From contig DATBFY010000717.1 in assembly GCA_036558265.1 (NCBI GenBank), forward strand, positions 1-8,140: DNA of 8,140 nt. Reading direction: 5' to 3'. This DNA is from RYN-433 sp036558265 (lineage in GTDB: Bacteria > Planctomycetota > Phycisphaerae > Tepidisphaerales > Tepidisphaeraceae). The notes below the pieces were generated by a model. The model made no database searches. It worked only from the letters and a program-made list of their open reading frames with translations, and had not been told where the DNA came from. A program made the position numbers and the translations under genes. Shown in pieces: positions 1 to 6,106 of the stretch (positions are counted from its first letter, which is position 1; each line of letters opens with the position of its first letter).

Positions 1-1
1 C

Positions 2-1108
2 CGCGCCACCCGCCAGCTCTCCCGCCAGGCGCTGGCGGACGCCCTCGACAAGACCAACACGACCCTGGGCGCCAGCGGGAACGTTGGCGTCGCCACCTTC
101 AACCTTCGCACCAAGCGCGCCAACCTCCCGGCCGCGCTGGATCTTCTCCGCCAGGTCCTCCGTGAACCCGCCCTGCCCGCCGAGGAGCTGGACATCCTCA
201 AGCGCCAGGTCGTGTCGGGCCTGGAGGAGAACCGGACCCAGCCGACGGCGCTGGTGGACAACTTCATCGCCCGCAAGCTCCGGCCCTATCCGCAGGATGA
301 CGTCCGGTACGAGCCCACGCTCGAGGAGTCGATCGAGCGATGCCGCGCCGTCACCCTTGAACAGGTCAAGGCGCTGTACGAGCAGTACCTGGGCGCCGCC
401 CGCGGCGAGCTGGTGATCATCGGCGACTTCGACGAGCCTGCGGTCACCACGGCGATGTCCCAGATGCTCGCGGACTGGTCCGCCCGGCAGCCTTACGAAC
501 GGATCCAGGTAAGTGCCAAACCGCTGCAATCCGACGACCAGTCCATTAACACGCCCGACCGCGCCAACGCCCAGTACGGCGCGGCGCTGGCGTACGCGAT
601 CTCCGACACCGACGCCGATTACCCGGCGCTGGTCATGGTCAACCGCATCCTGGGCGGCTCGGGCACGAGCCGCCTGTGGACCCGCGTCCGCGAGACCGAG
701 GGGCTCTCCTACGGCGTCCGCTCCGCCTTCGCCGCCAGCGCGCTCGATCCCTACGCCGACCTGACGATCTCGGCCATCGTCAATCCCGCCAACATGCCCA
801 AGCTCAAGACGACGATGCAGGAGGAGCTGGCCAAGCTCACCGACAAGGGCGTCTCGCCGGATGAGCTTAAGCGCGCCCAGGTCGCCTGGCTGGACCAGCA
901 GACCGTCGCCCGCAGCCAGGACGCGGGCCTGGCGGTCACGCTCGCTCGCGACCTCTACGCCGGCCGGACGATCCGGCATGAGGCCGAGCTGGAGGAGAAG
1001 ATCCGCGGGCTGACGGCCGATCAGGTGACGGCGGCGGCGAAGAAATACCTCGACCCGTCGCACCTGGTGATCGTGACGGCGGGGGACTTTGGCGCGAAGG
1101 CGAAGTAG
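2..1108 (+). CDS. M16-family (insulinase-like) zinc protease, C-terminal part (5' truncated by window edge)
   Basis: The frame is open from base 2 to a TAG stop, giving 368 visible residues; the true start lies upstream. The visible part matches the last two domains of a multi-domain M16 peptidase. Residues 1 to about 75 look like the end of an M16 N-type domain, ending in a helix around LPAEELDILKRQ. An M16_C-type domain follows. Its hallmark is a GGSGTSRLW...VRETEGLSYGV stretch near residues 218-240, carrying the R and Y of the family's conserved R/Y pair. The zinc motif HxxEH is not in this fragment. In long M16 proteins it sits in the N-terminal half, so its absence here does not mean the enzyme is inactive. 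These proteins degrade peptides and are usually exported in Gram-negative-type cells; export cannot be judged here. The downstream gene is convergent. The family call is firm; the substrate is unknown. Confidence 0.85.
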   Translation, partial: RATRQLSRQALADALDKTNTTLGASGNVGVATFNLRTKRANLPAALDLLRQVLREPALPAEELDILKRQVVSGLEENRTQPTALVDNFIARKLRPYPQDDVRYEPTLEESIERCRAVTLEQVKALYEQYLGAARGELVIIGDFDEPAVTTAMSQMLADWSARQPYERIQVSAKPLQSDDQSINTPDRANAQYGAALAYAISDTDADYPALVMVNRILGGSGTSRLWTRVRETEGLSYGVRSAFAASALDPYADLTISAIVNPANMPKLKTTMQEELAKLTDKGVSPDELKRAQVAWLDQQTVARSQDAGLAVTLARDLYAGRTIRHEAELEEKIRGLTADQVTAAAKKYLDPSHLVIVTAGDFGAKAK

Positions 1109-1122
1109 CCAGGATGCGTCAT

Positions 1123-1209
1123 GGGAGGGCGCGGCTCCGCCCGAGCCGCTTTCCGTCGGCGAGGCCGCTTGGGCGGCTGGGTCGGCTCGGCCGCCAGGCT
1201 CGCCCTCCC
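1123..1209. repeat. Imperfect inverted repeat, GC-rich intergenic hairpin element
   Basis: The gap between the convergent protease and PQQ-propeller genes holds two related arms in opposite orientation. Each runs from gggagggcg to cgagccg: 1123-1131 and 1142-1148 on the left, and the complements 1201-1209 and 1183-1189 on the right. The arms pair at both ends with a less perfect interior. No T-run follows on either strand, so it is not a canonical intrinsic terminator, though a strong structure between convergent genes could still limit read-through. From memory, 'gggagggcg...gccgagccg' sequences recur in Planctomycetes and Verrucomicrobia genomes; a copy-number search would confirm this. Confidence 0.6.
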
Positions 1210-1221
1210 GCGCGGCGAAGA

Positions 1222-1240
1222 CACGGGCGGGACGCCCGTG
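1222..1240. repeat. Short perfect palindrome of the 'cacgggcg-gga-cgcccgtg' dispersed repeat type
   Basis: Eight bases (1222-1229, cacgggcg) pair perfectly with 1233-1240 (cgcccgtg) around a 3-base loop, 22 bp past the stop of the PQQ-propeller gene on the - strand. Read in other frames, this element gives the spurious peptide strings GTGVPPV and HGRDARAT. These recur in predicted proteins of Planctomycetes and Verrucomicrobia because the DNA repeat itself is dispersed. It may act as a 3'-end hairpin for the - strand gene, although no U-tract follows. The palindrome is directly visible; the dispersed-repeat identity is from recall. Confidence 0.65.
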
Positions 1241-1261
1241 CCACCTGTGAAGAAGCGGAAC

Positions 1262-2758
1262 CTACTTGCCGATCGCCCACAGGTCCTGCATCGTGGCGAT
1301 GTAGAGCGTGCCGTTGGCGGCGGTGGCAGTGCCGGCGATGGGCGCCCCAAGGTCCACGTCGCAGAGGATTTTCTTTTCGCGACTGGCTGACAGGATCAGG
1401 AAGTCGCCTTTTCGCGAGCCGATGTAGACCTTCCCGTCCGCCACCAGCGGCGAGCTCCAGAACTCGCCACCGGCCTTGTGGGTCCAGACGGGTTGGCCGT
1501 CGCTGGCATTGATGCAGTGGAGGGTGCGGGCGGCGTCGGCGATGAAGACCAGGCCGTCCTTGACGGCGGGGGTGCCGATGCAGTGGGAGGGCATGGGGTA
1601 GCTCCAAACCTGCGCGCTTTTCGTCACGTCGCCTTCTTTGGTGGGATCGACGCACTTGAGCCAGGACTGGCGTTTGCCCCACCACAGGTCCCCGCCCGCG
1701 GCGACGTAGACCCGGCCATCGGCGACGACGGGCATGCCCAGGATGTTGCTGGGGCTGACGCGGCGGTTGGTCAGGTATTGGTGGATGTCCCCCTTCTTGG
1801 GCGCGTCCGGGTCGCAGTCGAAGGAGAAGACTTTCTTGAGCTTACGCACCGCGCCCGGCGGCGGCACGTCCTTTAGAGCTTCGAACGCGTAGAGCACGCC
1901 GTCGCCGCCGCCGAAGAAGACCAGCCGACGGCCGTTCACTTCGCCGATGGAGGGGGAGGACCAGGTGGCGTGGAAAATGTGGTCGCCGATGTGCTCATCA
2001 TCCGTGGCGATCAGGCGGCCGGTGGATTTCTCCAGGACGATGAGGCTGGGCGCATCGGGCTTGCGGATCTTCTTGTGGGTGTTGTCCACGCCGTTGCCGG
2101 TGTTGACGTAGAGGAACGGGCCATCGATCAGAATGGAGGAATGGGCGGCGTCGTGGGGCCAGATGCCCGCGTCCTTGACCATGTCGAAGAGCCAGCGGAT
2201 GTCGCCATCGGTGGAGCTGAGCGGCTCATCCCCGAGTTGGCGGGGAGACATGTGCTTGCCCTCATCGCGGTACGGTCCGTCGTTGCCGTTCGCCAGGCCC
2301 TGGAGGTCGAGGCACATCACCTCGCCGCGGTTGCTGACGACGTAGACGTTGTCGCCCTCGACGCTGGGCGGGGACTGCCAGCCGGTATGGGGCCAGTCGT
2401 AGTAGCGGTCGCCCTCAAGCTTGGGCGAGACCAGTTGCCAGGCGAGCGCGCCATCGGCGGCGTTGAAGCACATGAGCACGCCCGCGTCCATGGTGTGCTT
2501 GGGGTCGCGGGGGACGTCGTTGTTGGTGCCGATGAGGACCTTGCCGCCGGCGACGATCGGCGTGGCGTAGGACTGGTTGCCCAGGGCGGCCTTCCACTTG
2601 ACGTTGCGGCCGGTGGCGGGGTCGAAGGAATCAACCAGGTTCGTTTCGGCCGAGACCATGTTGCGGGAGAGTTTTTGGCCCCATTGGGGCTGGTCGGCGG
2701 CGAAGGCGAAGAGGGGCAGGGCGGCTACGACGAGGAGATGGCGGAGGGGGGATGGCAT
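1262..2758 (-). CDS. Secreted PQQ-binding-like beta-propeller protein
   Basis: A 498-residue protein with an N-terminal signal peptide (MPSPLRHLLVVAALPLFAFA, likely cut before ADQPQWG), so it probably acts in the periplasm. The rest is built of repeated blades typical of PQQ-like/WD-type propellers. Examples are YATPIVAGGKVLIGT, SPPSVEGDNVYVVSNRGEVMCLD, GMPVVADGRVYVAAGGDLWW, GTPAVKDGLVFIADAARTLHCI and SSPLVADGKVYIGSRKG. The opening 'QPQWG' is usual for this group. The frame stays open far upstream to 4243, but that stretch is antisense to the porin gene. The ATG at 2758 is chosen because the signal peptide begins there. No good Shine-Dalgarno sequence is seen before it. Whether it binds PQQ is unknown: many planctomycete members are annotated only by fold. 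It is divergent from the porin and convergent with the protease. The fold is sure; an enzymatic role is not. Confidence 0.88.
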   Translation of the reverse strand: MPSPLRHLLVVAALPLFAFAADQPQWGQKLSRNMVSAETNLVDSFDPATGRNVKWKAALGNQSYATPIVAGGKVLIGTNNDVPRDPKHTMDAGVLMCFNAADGALAWQLVSPKLEGDRYYDWPHTGWQSPPSVEGDNVYVVSNRGEVMCLDLQGLANGNDGPYRDEGKHMSPRQLGDEPLSSTDGDIRWLFDMVKDAGIWPHDAAHSSILIDGPFLYVNTGNGVDNTHKKIRKPDAPSLIVLEKSTGRLIATDDEHIGDHIFHATWSSPSIGEVNGRRLVFFGGGDGVLYAFEALKDVPPPGAVRKLKKVFSFDCDPDAPKKGDIHQYLTNRRVSPSNILGMPVVADGRVYVAAGGDLWWGKRQSWLKCVDPTKEGDVTKSAQVWSYPMPSHCIGTPAVKDGLVFIADAARTLHCINASDGQPVWTHKAGGEFWSSPLVADGKVYIGSRKGDFLILSASREKKILCDVDLGAPIAGTATAANGTLYIATMQDLWAIGK

Positions 2759-2793
2759 GGTCGAGCGAGAATCCCAACGCGGCGGCGGAGGGA

Positions 2794-2820
2794 TGTCAAT
2801 CCGGCGGGCCGGATTGCACA
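2794..2820. promoter_or_regulatory. Inverted repeat (possible operator or leader hairpin) upstream of the PQQ-propeller gene
   Basis: caatccgg at 2797-2804 pairs perfectly with ccggattg at 2809-2816 around a 4-base loop (cggg). With one bulged base (2817) the stem extends by tgt/aca (2794-2796 with 2818-2820). It lies 36 bp upstream of the propeller start codon. On the - strand its proximal arm contains TTGACA (2799 down to 2794), a perfect -35 hexamer, though the -10 region after it is poor (TGGGAT at 2776 down to 2771). It could be an operator overlapping a promoter, or simply a leader hairpin. Confidence 0.45.
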
Positions 2821-2861
2821 TGAGCGTGGTGTCGAGTTCCTGCCGTGAAGGCGGGGTGAAG

Positions 2862-2891
2862 TTGACACCTGCCCCCCTTGTCCTCTCTATT
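2862..2891 (+). promoter_or_regulatory. Candidate sigma70-type promoter for the porin gene
   Basis: TTGACA at 2862-2867 matches the -35 consensus exactly. An 18-bp spacer leads to TCTATT at 2886-2891, which matches the -10 consensus at 4 of 6 positions. Transcription would begin near 2898 and give a leader of about 90 nt before the ATG at 2987. It is the most AT-rich part of this gap. The prediction is motif-based and assumes a standard housekeeping sigma factor. Confidence 0.45.
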
Positions 2892-2986
2892 AACCGGCTT
2901 ACTCGCCCGGGCCGGGCTGATGCTTTTCGCCCCGGTCGGCCGAAGTATCGATTTGGGATCGCCACCCGGGAAGGAAAGGAGAACCC

Positions 2987-4234
2987 ATGTCCAACCGTCG
3001 AATTCTTGCCGCCGCCGCTGCGGCCGCCGCGCTGGGGGTGCCGTCGCTGGCCCTGGCGCAGGGGTCCATGGTCCGGCCGGAGGCGTCGCCGCCGTCGAGC
3101 GTGATCAGCAACGAGAACCTGCCCCGCCGCCCGATCATGTCGCTGCTCGACCAGACCCCCGTCGGCCGCCAGCTCGACTCCTGGGGGATCGACATCTACG
3201 GGCACGTCGAGGGGGGTTACACCTACAACTTCGACCCCCCTGCCAGCGGGCAGAACGCGTTTCGCCTGTTCGACTTCCAGGACGAGAAGGTGCTGCTCGA
3301 CCAGCTCGACCTGTCGATCGAGCGGCGGGTGGACTACCGCAAGAACCAGTGGGACGTGGGCGGCCTGATGGAGTGGATGTGGGGCGCCGATGCCGGCCTC
3401 ATCCACGCCAACGGCATCTTCGACTGGTACGACGGCCCGCGAAACCCGCAGAACCAGTTCGACCCGGTGCAGTTCTACGTGGACGTGACCGTGCCGGTGC
3501 TCAACGGCATGCGGATCCGCGCCGGCAAGTTCGCCAACCTCGTAGGCTTCGAGTCGATCAACCCGACCGTCGATTTCATCGGGTTCTACTCGCGGTCGTT
3601 CGTCTTCGGCACCGGGTATCCGTTCACCCACCTGGGCGTGCTGGCGACGCTGGACCTGAATCCCGACCGGACGATCACGTTCACCGGCGGCGTGACCCGC
3701 GGCGACGACCAGGGCTTCAAGGATGACAACGACTCGGTCTCGTTCCTGGGCTCCCTGAACTGGCAGATCAACAAGACGATGGCGCTCTACGTGGCCAACA
3801 GCACCGGCCCGGAACAGCCGGACAATAACAGCGACCTGCGCACGACCTGGGACGTGACCTTCTACTGGCAGGCGACCGACCGCTGCCGGTTCCTCGCCAA
3901 CGGCTACTTCATCTACGACGCGGCCGGGGCATCCGACGGCGGTTCGGGCTACCTCTACTCCTTCGCGGCGCTGGGCAGCTACCAGATGTGCAAGGAGGCG
4001 ACATTCAAGGTTCGCGGCGAGTACTTCCACGACCAGGACGGCCTGCGCATCCCGGCCGGGACCAGTCTCTACGAGGTAACCGTCGGCCTGGACGTGGTGC
4101 CGTTCGCGAAGGACCCGATCGGGCGGAACCTGATCATCCGCCCCGAGCTGCGGTTCGACTTCTCGGACGACGACGTGTTCAACGGCGAGAGCCACCAGTA
4201 CACGCTGGGCGTGGACGCGATCTTCAAGCTCTGA
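2987..4234 (+). CDS. OmpL-like beta-barrel outer membrane porin (BBP2-like)
   Basis: A 415-residue protein starting at an ATG preceded by a strong Shine-Dalgarno sequence (aaaggag, 2975-2981, 5-nt spacing). Residues 1-24 form a signal peptide with a poly-alanine core ending ALA before QGSM. The mature part alternates hydrophobic and polar residues with many aromatics, as in beta-barrel strands, for example WGIDIYGHVEGGYTYNF, VQFYVDVTVPVLNGMRIRAGKF, FGTGYPFTHLGVLATLDL and SHQYTLGVDAIFKL at the C-terminus. The 'RAGKFANLVGFE' segment followed by 'FGTGYPFTHLGV' is characteristic of the putative beta-barrel porin-2 (OmpL-like) family, common in Planctomycetes. It likely forms an outer-membrane channel; the substrate is unknown. 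Two cysteines, C300 and C335, lie in the barrel half and might form a disulfide. An intrinsic terminator follows, suggesting a single-gene transcript. The final residue is Leu rather than the usual Phe. Confidence 0.82.
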   Translation: MSNRRILAAAAAAAALGVPSLALAQGSMVRPEASPPSSVISNENLPRRPIMSLLDQTPVGRQLDSWGIDIYGHVEGGYTYNFDPPASGQNAFRLFDFQDEKVLLDQLDLSIERRVDYRKNQWDVGGLMEWMWGADAGLIHANGIFDWYDGPRNPQNQFDPVQFYVDVTVPVLNGMRIRAGKFANLVGFESINPTVDFIGFYSRSFVFGTGYPFTHLGVLATLDLNPDRTITFTGGVTRGDDQGFKDDNDSVSFLGSLNWQINKTMALYVANSTGPEQPDNNSDLRTTWDVTFYWQATDRCRFLANGYFIYDAAGASDGGSGYLYSFAALGSYQMCKEATFKVRGEYFHDQDGLRIPAGTSLYEVTVGLDVVPFAKDPIGRNLIIRPELRFDFSDDDVFNGESHQYTLGVDAIFKL

Positions 4235-4296
4235 CGGACGCACGATAGTCGTCAGGGATGATGGAGGGGAGAAGGCGTCACGGAAGACATGCGAAG

Positions 4297-4325
4297 CCCA
4301 GGGAGCCCTGGCTCCCTGGGTTTTT
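4297..4325 (+). terminator. Rho-independent terminator of the porin gene
   Basis: A perfect 10-bp GC-rich stem (cccagggagc at 4297-4306 with gctccctggg at 4311-4320) surrounds a 4-base loop. It is followed at once by TTTTT (4321-4325) and then cattt. It lies 62 bp past the porin stop codon. The opposite strand lacks a matching T-run beyond a few A/T pairs, so it is best read as acting on + strand transcripts. Confidence 0.92.
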
Positions 4326-4368
4326 CATTTTGTGCACGCAGCCGCGGCGCGGATCATCTCGCCTGACC

Positions 4369-4478
4369 GTCATCCTGAGGGAGTTTCAACGACCGAAGGA
4401 TCTTGCCGGAACTGGATGATCGCGTCCCCTCGTGGCCAGATCCTTCGTCGGTAGAACCTCCTCATTAATCAGGATGAC
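4369..4478. repeat. 110-bp imperfect inverted repeat with gtcatcctga / tcaggatgac termini
   Basis: The outer arms gtcatcctga (4369-4378) and tcaggatgac (4469-4478) are perfect complements. A second, inner pair is also perfect: gaaggatct (4395-4403) with agatccttc (4438-4446). Between the paired blocks the sequence has diverged, with small insertions. The central loop is about 30 bp. The repeat fills the convergent gap between the porin terminator and the flavoprotein gene, and contains no plausible gene. The motif 'gtcatcctgag...gaaggatct' is, from recall, a widely dispersed intergenic repeat in several bacterial phyla. It may be a non-autonomous, MITE-like or REP-like element, or a structured 3' region for the - strand gene. 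No target-site duplication is evident. Confidence 0.7.
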
Positions 4479-4499
4479 GCCGCTCCTTCTTCTCGCTTC

Positions 4500-4949
4500 T
4501 CACAGATCCACCTCGAAATACTCCAGCGCCCACTCCTGCATGTAGCGGACGCGATTCGGGACGATCCGATAGACGATCAGCTGCGGGTTGTCGATCGAGC
4601 CCAGGTATTGTCGCATCAGCGGGTTCTGGTTCCAGATGGACTCCAGCGTCGGCCGATCGGTGACCACCTCGGCCACGCCGGTAATGCGCACCTGGTTGTG
4701 GTGGTCGTCCATGTAGCAGAGCTCGACCTTCGGATTGGCGGCGATCTGGGCGGTCTTGGCATAGGCCCGGAGGTTGGCGACGTAGACGGTGAACGTGTCG
4801 AGATCGGTCCGCACCGGCGAGACCGGACGCAGCCGCGGCTGATCCCCCTCGACGGTCGCCAGGAACGGGAAATGATCGTTGCCCACGACGGTCCGGGCGA
4901 GGGTGGGTACCTGAGACGGGTCGGGCGGGGGCGGGGTGGGTTTGGGCAT
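4500..4949 (-). CDS. Pyridoxamine 5'-phosphate oxidase-like FMN-binding protein (general stress protein 26 type)
   Basis: A 149-residue protein with no signal peptide, probably cytoplasmic. After a proline-rich N-terminus (residues 1-15) comes a split-barrel flavin-binding fold: 'FPFLATVEGDQPRLRPVSPVR' near 27-47, 'TFTVYVANLRAYAKTAQIAANPKVELCYMD' near 52-81, and 'QVRITGVAEVV' near 86-96. This order is typical of small PNPOx-like proteins that bind FMN or F420 and reduce small molecules or handle stress. It is far shorter than true PdxH, so vitamin B6 synthesis is unlikely. The ATG at 4949 is preferred. A TTG at 5003 would add 18 residues, but those are encoded by a direct repeat and look non-native. 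It is divergent from the ThuA gene. Family sure; substrate unknown. Confidence 0.85.
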   Translation of the reverse strand: MPKPTPPPPDPSQVPTLARTVVGNDHFPFLATVEGDQPRLRPVSPVRTDLDTFTVYVANLRAYAKTAQIAANPKVELCYMDDHHNQVRITGVAEVVTDRPTLESIWNQNPLMRQYLGSIDNPQLIVYRIVPNRVRYMQEWALEYFEVDL

Positions 4950-4957
4950 GGCGTTCT

Positions 4958-4990
4958 TGTCAATCGTCGGTGGTCCGTTGTCAATGGTCG
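4958..4990. repeat. Direct repeat TGTCAATNGTCG, two copies 21 bp apart
   Basis: tgtcaatcgtcg (4958-4969) and tgtcaatggtcg (4979-4990) agree at 11 of 12 bases. Their starts are 21 bp apart, two helical turns, so both face the same side of the DNA. They sit just upstream of the flavoprotein start codon in the divergent gap shared with the ThuA gene. Read on the - strand, each contains TTGACA. They could be paired operator half-sites for one or both genes, or the remnant of a short tandem duplication. Confidence 0.5.
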
Positions 4991-4996
4991 CGCGGC

Positions 4997-5025
4997 TTAA
5001 CAACTGCGGGCGGGAGCGGTAAAAC
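4997..5025 (+). promoter_or_regulatory. Candidate sigma70-type promoter for the ThuA-DUF1592 pair
   Basis: TTAACA (4997-5002) matches the -35 consensus at 5 of 6 positions. A 17-bp spacer leads to TAAAAC (5020-5025), which matches the -10 consensus at 4 of 6. Transcription would start near 5032, about 24 nt before the ThuA ATG, leaving room for its Shine-Dalgarno sequence. The direct repeats at 4958-4990 end 6 bp upstream of the -35 hexamer, a position suited to an activator. Motif-based only. Confidence 0.42.
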
Positions 5026-5055
5026 AGGCGGTCTCACATTGACCCGGAGGATCGA

Positions 5056-6051
5056 ATGACGCGGTGGCTGATGGTGGCGGCGATGATGGTCGGGATTTCA
5101 TGCTGGGGCAGCGCGTTCGCGGCCGACGGCGGCAAAAAGCGGATCGTTTTCATCGCCGGCACGCCAAGCCACGAGTGGGGCGGACACGAGCACAACGCCG
5201 GGTGCGAATTGCTCGCCAAGTGCCTCAACGAATCGATGGGTGACAAGGTCGAGACCAAGGTCTATCACAATGGCTGGCCGAAGGAGGCCGATGCGCTCAA
5301 GGGCGCCGACGCGGTCGTGATCTACTGCGACGGCGGCAACGGGCACCCGGCGCTCAAGCACCTCAAGGAACTGGATGAGCTTGCCAAGCAGGGCGTGGGG
5401 ATCGGCATGATCCACTACGCCGTCGAGCCGGGCGATGGCAATCAGCAGCCCGACGGCCGCGCCGAGTTCCTCAACTGGATCGGCGGGTACTTCGAAACCT
5501 TCTACTCGGTCAACCCGCATTGGACCGCCAACGTGACGTCGATCCCCGATCACCCCGTCGGCCGGGGCGTCAAGCCGTTCACGACCAACGACGAGTGGTA
5601 CTACCACATGCGCTTCCGCCCGGACATGAAGGGCGTCACGCCGATCATCGGCGCGATCCCGCCCGACTCCACCCGCCGAGGCCGCGACGACGCCCACGGC
5701 GGCAACCCGGAAGTCCGCGGCGGCATGGGCAAGAATCTGACCGAGTACATGGTCTGGGTCTCGGAAAACCCGGCGTACAACGGCGAGCGCGGCTTCGGCT
5801 GCACCGGCGCCCACGTGCACTGGAACTGGGCCCAGGATGACTTCCGCAAGACGATCCTGAACGCGATCGTCTGGATCGCCAAGGGCGACGTGCCGCCCGA
5901 CGGCGTGCAATCCAAGCGGCCGACCGTCCAGGACATGCTCGCCAACATGGACCGCAAGAATCGCCCGGCGGACAAGGACGACGCCTGGATTGCCAACTTT
6001 ATCAAGAAGGTGAACGAGCCCAATTCCAAGGGCGCGGCCGCCGCAAAGTAG
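5056..6051 (+). CDS. Secreted ThuA-like domain protein
   Basis: A 331-residue protein. The ATG is set by a good Shine-Dalgarno sequence (ggagg, 5046-5050, 5-nt spacing) and by the signal peptide it opens (residues 1-22, ending SAFA before ADGG). The mature part is a ThuA domain, a relative of class I glutamine amidotransferases. It has 'KRIVFIAGTPSHEWGGHEH' at the first strand, 'DAVVIYCDGG', 'GIGMIHYAVEPG', 'LNWIGGYFETFYSVNPHW', 'HPVGRGVKPFTTNDEWYYHMRF' and 'GFGCTGAHVHWNWAQDDFRKTILNAIVWIAKG' near the end. Founding members act in trehalose and related disaccharide use in rhizobia. Exported planctomycete members, usually beside oxidoreductases or DUF1592/cytochrome genes, have no settled function. 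A charged Ala/Lys-rich tail ends the protein. The next gene begins 55 bp downstream on the same strand, so the two are probably co-transcribed. Domain call firm; sugar substrate inferred. Confidence 0.88.
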   Translation: MTRWLMVAAMMVGISCWGSAFAADGGKKRIVFIAGTPSHEWGGHEHNAGCELLAKCLNESMGDKVETKVYHNGWPKEADALKGADAVVIYCDGGNGHPALKHLKELDELAKQGVGIGMIHYAVEPGDGNQQPDGRAEFLNWIGGYFETFYSVNPHWTANVTSIPDHPVGRGVKPFTTNDEWYYHMRFRPDMKGVTPIIGAIPPDSTRRGRDDAHGGNPEVRGGMGKNLTEYMVWVSENPAYNGERGFGCTGAHVHWNWAQDDFRKTILNAIVWIAKGDVPPDGVQSKRPTVQDMLANMDRKNRPADKDDAWIANFIKKVNEPNSKGAAAAK

Positions 6052-6106
6052 CTCCCCCCCGCGCGAACTGTCGGGTATGATTTTCGAAGCGCACTCAGCA
6101 ACTACC

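Noticed and set aside
1970..2848. + strand open frame of 292 codons
   Set aside because: It is antisense to the propeller gene; the Val/Ala/Gly/Asp-rich translation mirrors its codons and shows no family motif.
2759..4243. Long - strand open frame that would extend the propeller protein to 993 residues
   Set aside because: It is antisense to the whole porin gene, its translation is low-complexity R/V/E/A/H-rich with no domain, and the propeller signal peptide begins at 2758. It is an effect of high GC at third codon positions.
4369..4478. CRISPR-like or tandem repeat array
   Set aside because: There are only two copies, in opposite orientation with no regular spacers; it is a single hairpin-type repeat.
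4950..5003. N-terminal extension of the flavoprotein from a TTG start
   Set aside because: The extra 18 residues come largely from the direct repeat, lie outside the conserved domain, and no Shine-Dalgarno sequence supports the TTG.
6076..6081. TATGAT as a separate -10 box for the DUF1592 gene
   Set aside because: No -35-like hexamer lies 16-18 bp upstream, where the sequence is a C-run, and the 55-bp gap fits co-transcription with ThuA.
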